DNA of 11,450 bases from Chlorobiota bacterium (lineage in GTDB: Bacteria > Bacteroidota > Bacteroidia > Flavobacteriales > Flavobacteriaceae). The notes beneath the pieces are model-generated. The model had not been told where the DNA came from and made no database searches. It worked only from the letters and a program-made list of their open reading frames with translations. A program made the position numbers and the translations under genes. Shown here piece by piece: positions 8,001 through 11,450 of this stretch (position 1 is the first letter of the stretch; every line of letters starts with the position of its first letter). The stretch lies in the NCBI GenBank assembly GCA_013151975.1, contig JAADHG010000314.1:1-11450 (forward strand), in the 5' to 3' direction.

Positions 8001-8028
8001 AAAAAGCGAACCGAATGGTTCGCTTTTT
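8001..8028. terminator. Bidirectional hairpin terminator between accD and the lipoprotein gene
   Basis: A perfect 12-bp stem (AAAAAGCGAACC against GGTTCGCTTTTT) closes a GAAT loop. The GC-rich core GCGAACC/GGTTCGC is followed by a T run on both strands, so it can end the plus-strand accD transcript and the minus-strand lipoprotein transcript. It begins immediately after the accD stop codon and lies 23 bp beyond the lipoprotein stop. Confidence 0.93.
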
Positions 8029-8051
8029 TTATGAAATCCAATTTCATAAGA

Positions 8052-8918
8052 CTAGTTAAGTATAATATCTCTTATAGTACCATCATCAAATGTAAATGTG
8101 GCTTGGTTATCACAGTCGCCTTCTCCATAATCAAAAACACCTGAGAAATTTGTACGTTCTACATCAACTGAACCACTTACAAAGAAACGACAAATTACTT
8201 CTCGACGTAAAGGAATAACTACCTCATAAGAATGTGAGTTTCCATTTCTAAATGTCGATGTCCAGTTTCCTGTAACTTCAAATACATTATCGCTCCATAT
8301 ACCACTACCATGACCTTCTATCCATTCTCTAATTTTAGTTCCACTTCTAGAAGCTTCAGCACCATTAGGCCAAACTACAGTAAAATCTACTGTTTTAGTA
8401 AACTGAGGATTCCCATTTTCATTAGACATTTGTTTTAAAATTGTTTTACCACCAATTATATTTTTATCATTGAAATAAAAATCTTCTAAAGTTTTAGTAA
8501 TTAATATTTCTCGAGCTTCTGGGTCTCTAGTATAGGATAATAAAATTTTACCTTTTAAAACATGACCACGCACTTCACAACCTTCAGTTCCAAAATCTAT
8601 AGTAATTTCTCTTGAGTTTTGTTCAGCAACTACAGTAATTGTTACGCAATCTGGAAGGGAATAAGATTCTTGTCCATTTGCTACTCTACCAGTTGTGTTT
8701 TCACTCGCTTCTTGTGTTTCATAAGCATCAATAGCAATATCGTCCATTGTTTCTGAAGCTACATCAATTTCAGCAGACATAGCTATTTCAGTAGAGTCTT
8801 GTTCTAACTCTTGCACTCCACTTGTAACAGGTTCATTATCACTACATCCAGTAAGAATAAGCGCTAATCCTGTTGCTACCATAAACATTTGTTTTGTTAC
8901 ATTTAATTTTTTCATCAT
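8052..8918 (-). CDS. Uncharacterised secreted lipoprotein
   Basis: I do not recognise a functional family. The 288-residue protein opens with a lipoprotein signal peptide (MMKKLNVTKQ, hydrophobic stretch, ILTGC with the lipidated cysteine at 25). The cysteine is followed by SDNE, an acidic start that resembles the surface-export signals of Bacteroidota lipoproteins, so surface exposure is possible. Residues about 26-80 are an acidic, serine/threonine-rich, probably disordered linker. Residues about 85-288 look like one beta-rich domain, full of alternating strands with G/N/D turns. It holds four cysteines (C91, C114, C243, C269), enough for two disulfides, and tandem-like phrases such as CEVRGHVLKGKILLSYTRD and CRFFVSGSVDVERTNFSG. 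Start is the first of two adjacent ATGs. It is a single gene, converging on accD through the shared terminator and divergent from rpsO; a poor promoter candidate (TGATTTTG, minus strand 8996-9003) lies about 80 bp upstream. Confidence 0.85.
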   Translation of the reverse strand: MMKKLNVTKQMFMVATGLALILTGCSDNEPVTSGVQELEQDSTEIAMSAEIDVASETMDDIAIDAYETQEASENTTGRVANGQESYSLPDCVTITVVAEQNSREITIDFGTEGCEVRGHVLKGKILLSYTRDPEAREILITKTLEDFYFNDKNIIGGKTILKQMSNENGNPQFTKTVDFTVVWPNGAEASRSGTKIREWIEGHGSGIWSDNVFEVTGNWTSTFRNGNSHSYEVVIPLRREVICRFFVSGSVDVERTNFSGVFDYGEGDCDNQATFTFDDGTIRDIILN

Positions 8919-9081
8919 TGTTCGATTTAAGTTTATTATACTGTTAAGACTTTCTTAAAATAAAAAGGTTTAATTGAGTTCTATTTATTTTTAATCAAAA
9001 TCAAAATTGCTGTATTGTAATTAAGCAAATCATTTACAAAAATCGTGACTATGCAGTCTTTAAAAAGCCTATTAAAAAAAG

Positions 9082-9110
9082 TTGTAAATGGTTAATTTTT
9101 ACTATCTTTG
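9082..9110 (+). promoter_or_regulatory. Promoter of rpsO
   Basis: This is the best promoter in the window. TTG at 9082-9084, an 18-nt spacer and TATCTTTG at 9103-9110 fit the Bacteroidota housekeeping consensus TTG-N(17-23)-TAnnTTTG in full. Transcription would start near 9117, giving an rpsO leader of about 50 nt. Confidence 0.8.
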
Positions 9111-9114
9111 CAGC

Positions 9115-9136
9115 TTGAATACGAAAAACGTATCAA
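9115..9136 (+). promoter_or_regulatory. Small stem-loop in the rpsO leader
   Basis: ATACG at 9119-9123 pairs with CGTAT at 9129-9133 around an AAAAA loop. With a single bulged A (9118) the stem extends by TTG (9115-9117) against CAA (9134-9136). It lies at or near the predicted start of the rpsO transcript. Ribosomal protein S15 represses its own mRNA through leader structures in several bacterial groups, so this could be such an element, but nothing in the sequence proves it. Confidence 0.35.
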
Positions 9137-9166
9137 TACATAAAAATCATTTACAACAATATTAGC

Positions 9167-9436
9167 ATGTATTTAGACAAAAAAGAAAAAGAGAAAATCT
9201 TTAAAAAACATGGTAAAGATGCGAAGAACACAGGTTCTGCTGAAGGGCAAATTGCATTATTTACATACAGAATTAATCATTTAACGGAGCACTTAAAAAA
9301 TAATCGTAAAGATTATAATACTGAGCGTTCATTGGTGAAATTAGTTGGGAAACGTCGATCTTTATTAGACTATTTGACTAAAAAAGATGTCTTAAGATAT
9401 CGTGCCATAGTTAAAGAATTAGGATTAAGAAAATAA
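9167..9436 (+). CDS. rpsO: 30S ribosomal protein S15
   Basis: Primary 16S rRNA-binding protein of the small subunit; it binds the three-way junction of the central domain and helps nucleate platform assembly. The 89-residue length is standard for the family. The four-helix S15 pattern is clear: TGSAEGQIALFTYRI at 22-36, the rRNA-contacting H42 and D49 (equivalent to H41 and D48 of mature E. coli S15), VGKRRSLLDYL at 60-70 and the end RYRAIVKELGLRK. The ATG at 9167 starts with MYL before the first helix, as usual in Bacteroidota S15. It has its own strong promoter and is followed at once by a strong terminator, so although pnp is next, as in many bacteria, most transcripts probably end before pnp. 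Autoregulation by S15 is plausible (see the leader stem-loop). Confidence 0.98.
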   Translation: MYLDKKEKEKIFKKHGKDAKNTGSAEGQIALFTYRINHLTEHLKNNRKDYNTERSLVKLVGKRRSLLDYLTKKDVLRYRAIVKELGLRK

Positions 9437-9437
9437 G

Positions 9438-9465
9438 AAAAAAGAGGCTTTTACGCCTCTTTTTT
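9438..9465 (+). terminator. Hairpin terminator after rpsO
   Basis: AAAAAAGAGGC at 9438-9448 pairs with GCCTCTTTTTT at 9455-9465 around a TTTTAC loop, an 11-bp stem with a GC-rich core and a T tail. It begins one base after the rpsO stop codon and should separate rpsO from pnp transcriptionally, unless read-through occurs. Confidence 0.92.
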
Positions 9466-9489
9466 GTTTTAAAAGCAAATAGTTACAAA

Positions 9490-9576
9490 GTCATTACGAG
9501 GAGTGTAACGACGTGGTAATCTCTTAAAAAAAGAAACAGATTGCCACATCACGCCAAAAACGTGATTCGCAATGAC
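9490..9576. repeat. REP/MITE-like imperfect inverted repeat
   Basis: The left arm (9490-9525) starts GTCATTACGAGGAGTGTAAC and continues to ACGTGGTAATCTC. The right arm (about 9535-9576) read on the minus strand starts GTCATTGCGAATCACG and ends TGTGGCAATCTG. The ends and the TGGyAATCT block match; the middles have diverged. The right arm also holds its own hairpin, ATCACG (9548-9553) with CGTGAT (9561-9566). The GTCATTGCGAGGAGC...GTGGCAATCTC type of palindrome is, as I recall, dispersed in many copies in Bacteroidota and some other genomes, and this looks like a degenerate copy. No coding sequence is inside it. Confidence 0.75.
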
Positions 9577-9613
9577 AAAATAGAAGAAGCTAGTTATAGT
9601 TTTTCATTGGTCA

Positions 9614-9627
9614 GACATAAATATGTC
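9614..9627 (+). other. Small palindrome in the pnp upstream region
   Basis: GACATAAATATGTC is a near-perfect palindrome able to form a five-base-pair hairpin (GACAT/ATGTC, AAAT loop) 56 bp before the pnp start. A CA-rich, nearly G- and T-free stretch follows (9627-9656). It could be an operator or a leader hairpin; a one-mismatch promoter box, TAGTTTTT at 9597-9604, lies just upstream. All of this is weak. Confidence 0.3.
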
Positions 9628-9682
9628 ACACAACAACTACAACAACACAACGACCATTGTTTAATTAGAATTAAAAATATTT

Positions 9683-11450
9683 ATGATTCCAAAAGTTTTT
9701 AGAGAGGTCATAGACCTTGGAGATGGAAGAGAGATTTCCATCGAAACCGGAAAATTGGCAAAACAAGCTCATGGTTCGGTTGTAGTACAATCTGGAAAAT
9801 GTATGTTATTATGTACAGTAGTTTCCAATTACGAACAGAAAGACCTTAATTTTCTTCCGTTAACGGTAGATTATAGAGAAAAATTTGCTGCGGCTGGACG
9901 TTATCCAGGAGGTTTCTTTAAAAGAGAAGCAAGACCTAGTGATGGTGAAGTGTTAACAATGCGTCTTGTTGACCGTGTTTTACGACCATTATTTCCAAAA
10001 GATTATCATAGCGAAACGCAAGTGATGATCCAGTTAATGTCTCATGATGATGATGTAATGCCAGATGCAATGGCAGGATTAGCAGCTTCTGCGGCTATTC
10101 AATTATCCGATTTTCCATTTGAATGTGCTATTTCTGAAGCACGTGTAGGACGTATAAATGGTGAGTTCATCATCAACCCAACCAGAAGTCAATTAGAAGA
10201 ATCAGACATTGATATGATGATTGGAGCTTCAGCAGACTCAGTAATGATGGTTGAAGGTGAGATGGATGAAATTTCTGAAGAAGAAATGATTGAGGCAATC
10301 AAGTTTGCACACGAAGCTATTAAAGTACAATGTGCTGCTCAAATAAAATTAGCTGAAGCTTTCGGTAAAAAAGAAGTACGCGAATATGAGCAAGAAAGAA
10401 CAGATGAAGATTTAGCAAAGAAAATTCATGACATGGCATACGACAAAGTATATGCTGTGGCAAAAGCAGGTTCGGCTAAACACGAAAGAAGTGCTGCATT
10501 CGCAGAAATTAAAGAAGAGATTAAAGCTACATTTTCTGAAGAAGAGTTAGAAGATTTAGGCGCTTTAATCTCTAAATATTACAGTAAAGCTGAAAAAGCT
10601 GCTGTACGCGATTTAACACTTAATGAAGGCTTGCGTTTAGATGGACGTAAAACTGACGAGATTAGACCTATTTGGTGTGAGGTAGATTACCTACCATCTA
10701 CTCATGGTTCTGCTTTATTTACAAGAGGAGAAACTCAGGCATTAGCAACAGTAACATTAGGCACATCTAGAGAAGCAAACCAAATAGATATGCCATCTTT
10801 TGAAGGTGAAGAACGTTTCTATTTGCATTATAACTTCCCTCCTTTTTGTACTGGAGAAGCAAGACCTATAAGAGGCACTTCTCGTCGTGAAGTTGGACAT
10901 GGTAATTTAGCACAACGTGCTTTAAAAGGTATGGTTCCTGAGGACTGCCCATATACAGTTCGTATTGTAAGTGAAGTATTAGAAAGTAATGGCTCGTCAT
11001 CAATGGCAACCGTTTGTTCTGGTACTATGGCGCTTATGGATGCTGGTGTGCAACTTAAAAAACCTGTATCTGGAATTGCTATGGGGTTAATTTCGGATGC
11101 TGATTCTGGAAAATATGCAGTATTATCTGATATTTTAGGTGATGAAGATCACTTAGGAGATATGGACTTTAAAGTAACAGGTACTGCAGATGGTATTACA
11201 GCTTGCCAAATGGATATTAAAGTAAAAGGCTTATCATATGAAATTCTTGTACAAGCTTTAAAGCAAGCTTTAGATGGTCGTTTACACATTCTAGGTAAAT
11301 TAACTGAAACCATTGCACAACCAAATGATGATGTAAAATCTCATGCACCAAAAATGATTACCAGACGAATTCCTAATGAATTTATTGGAGCATTAATTGG
11401 ACCTGGCGGAAAAGTGATTCAAGAGCTACAAAAAGAAACTGGATGTACCA
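9683..11450 (+). CDS. pnp: Polyribonucleotide nucleotidyltransferase (partial, C-terminus missing)
   Basis: PNPase, the phosphorolytic 3'-5' exoribonuclease of mRNA turnover; it acts as a trimer in the cytoplasm. I translated 589 codons from the ATG at 9683 to the window edge with no interruption; family members have roughly 700-750 residues. Domain order is the standard one: first RNase PH domain (about 1-225, with FFKREARPSDGE from residue 78), the all-alpha linker domain (about 235-310), and the second, catalytic RNase PH domain (about 315-545, with RTSRREVGHGNLAQRAL, the LGDMDFKVTGTADG block, D503 and D511 in QMDIK). The KH domain has just begun, with its GPGG loop at 573-576. The S1 domain lies outside. 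The ATG fits the family N-terminus MIPKVFREVIDLGDGREI. It follows rpsO, the conserved order, but a terminator and a repeat intervene, so it probably uses a promoter of its own near 9597. Confidence 0.97.
   Translation, partial: MIPKVFREVIDLGDGREISIETGKLAKQAHGSVVVQSGKCMLLCTVVSNYEQKDLNFLPLTVDYREKFAAAGRYPGGFFKREARPSDGEVLTMRLVDRVLRPLFPKDYHSETQVMIQLMSHDDDVMPDAMAGLAASAAIQLSDFPFECAISEARVGRINGEFIINPTRSQLEESDIDMMIGASADSVMMVEGEMDEISEEEMIEAIKFAHEAIKVQCAAQIKLAEAFGKKEVREYEQERTDEDLAKKIHDMAYDKVYAVAKAGSAKHERSAAFAEIKEEIKATFSEEELEDLGALISKYYSKAEKAAVRDLTLNEGLRLDGRKTDEIRPIWCEVDYLPSTHGSALFTRGETQALATVTLGTSREANQIDMPSFEGEERFYLHYNFPPFCTGEARPIRGTSRREVGHGNLAQRALKGMVPEDCPYTVRIVSEVLESNGSSSMATVCSGTMALMDAGVQLKKPVSGIAMGLISDADSGKYAVLSDILGDEDHLGDMDFKVTGTADGITACQMDIKVKGLSYEILVQALKQALDGRLHILGKLTETIAQPNDDVKSHAPKMITRRIPNEFIGALIGPGGKVIQELQKETGCT

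Larger units (their letters stand above)
9028..9156. repeat. Three copies of a 12-base motif around the rpsO promoter
   Basis: AATCATTTACAA occurs at 9028-9039 and again at 9145-9156 on the plus strand. Its inverse, with one mismatch, occurs at 9082-9093 (TTGTAAATGGTT). The inverted copy overlaps the TTG of the rpsO -33 element, and with 9148-9157 it forms a perfect 10-bp inverted pair (GTTGTAAATG/CATTTACAAC). The region is AT-rich, so some repetition by chance is expected. A regulator binding site is inference only. Confidence 0.45.

Noticed and set aside
1..11450. Defence system, CRISPR array, prophage, insertion sequence or biosynthetic cluster
   Set aside because: No regularly spaced repeats, transposase, integrase, nuclease or toxin-antitoxin pairs were found; all but one gene are assigned, mostly to housekeeping roles.

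Overview
The window (about one third G+C, no Shine-Dalgarno-like sequences before the genes, several promoter elements of the TAnnTTTG type, a PorT-type outer-membrane protein and a TamL-type lipoprotein) points to a member of the Bacteroidota, most likely a Flavobacteriaceae species. It reads as an ordinary chromosomal housekeeping region. I found no phage, insertion sequence, CRISPR array, tRNA or rRNA, and no convincing undescribed system.

Left part (1-3194): the 5' two thirds of trkA (potassium-uptake regulator, minus strand, running off the left edge) diverges from a tight two-gene unit, the menaquinone methyltransferase ubiE/menG followed 2 bp later by porT, a type IX secretion outer-membrane protein. 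porT converges on a SpoU/TrmH-family RNA methyltransferase; the two genes overlap tail to tail by 14 bp.

Middle (3366-8030): tamL, a lipid-anchored Omp85 protein with a TTG start, then fbaA (class II fructose-bisphosphate aldolase) and accD (acetyl-CoA carboxylase beta subunit, lacking the usual zinc-ribbon cysteines). A strong hairpin terminator, usable from both sides, closes accD and faces a convergent gene for an uncharacterised secreted lipoprotein (8052-8918).

Right part (8919-11450): a well-formed Bacteroidota promoter drives rpsO (ribosomal protein S15), which ends in a strong terminator. An 87-bp imperfect inverted repeat of REP/MITE type follows, then pnp (polynucleotide phosphorylase), which runs off the right edge inside its KH domain. 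The rpsO-pnp order is conserved in many bacteria, but here a terminator and a repeat lie between the two.

The genes do not form one pathway. Themes that recur are the envelope (PorT, TamL, the lipoprotein, and accD for fatty-acid supply), core metabolism (FbaA, MenG) and RNA/translation (SpoU methylase, S15, PNPase). The most useful second looks are the zinc-ribbon loss in AccD, the repeat between rpsO and pnp, the repeated motif around the rpsO promoter and the unknown lipoprotein. No gene-free stretch exceeds 300 bases; the two longest, 8919-9166 and 9437-9682, are described through the sites they hold.
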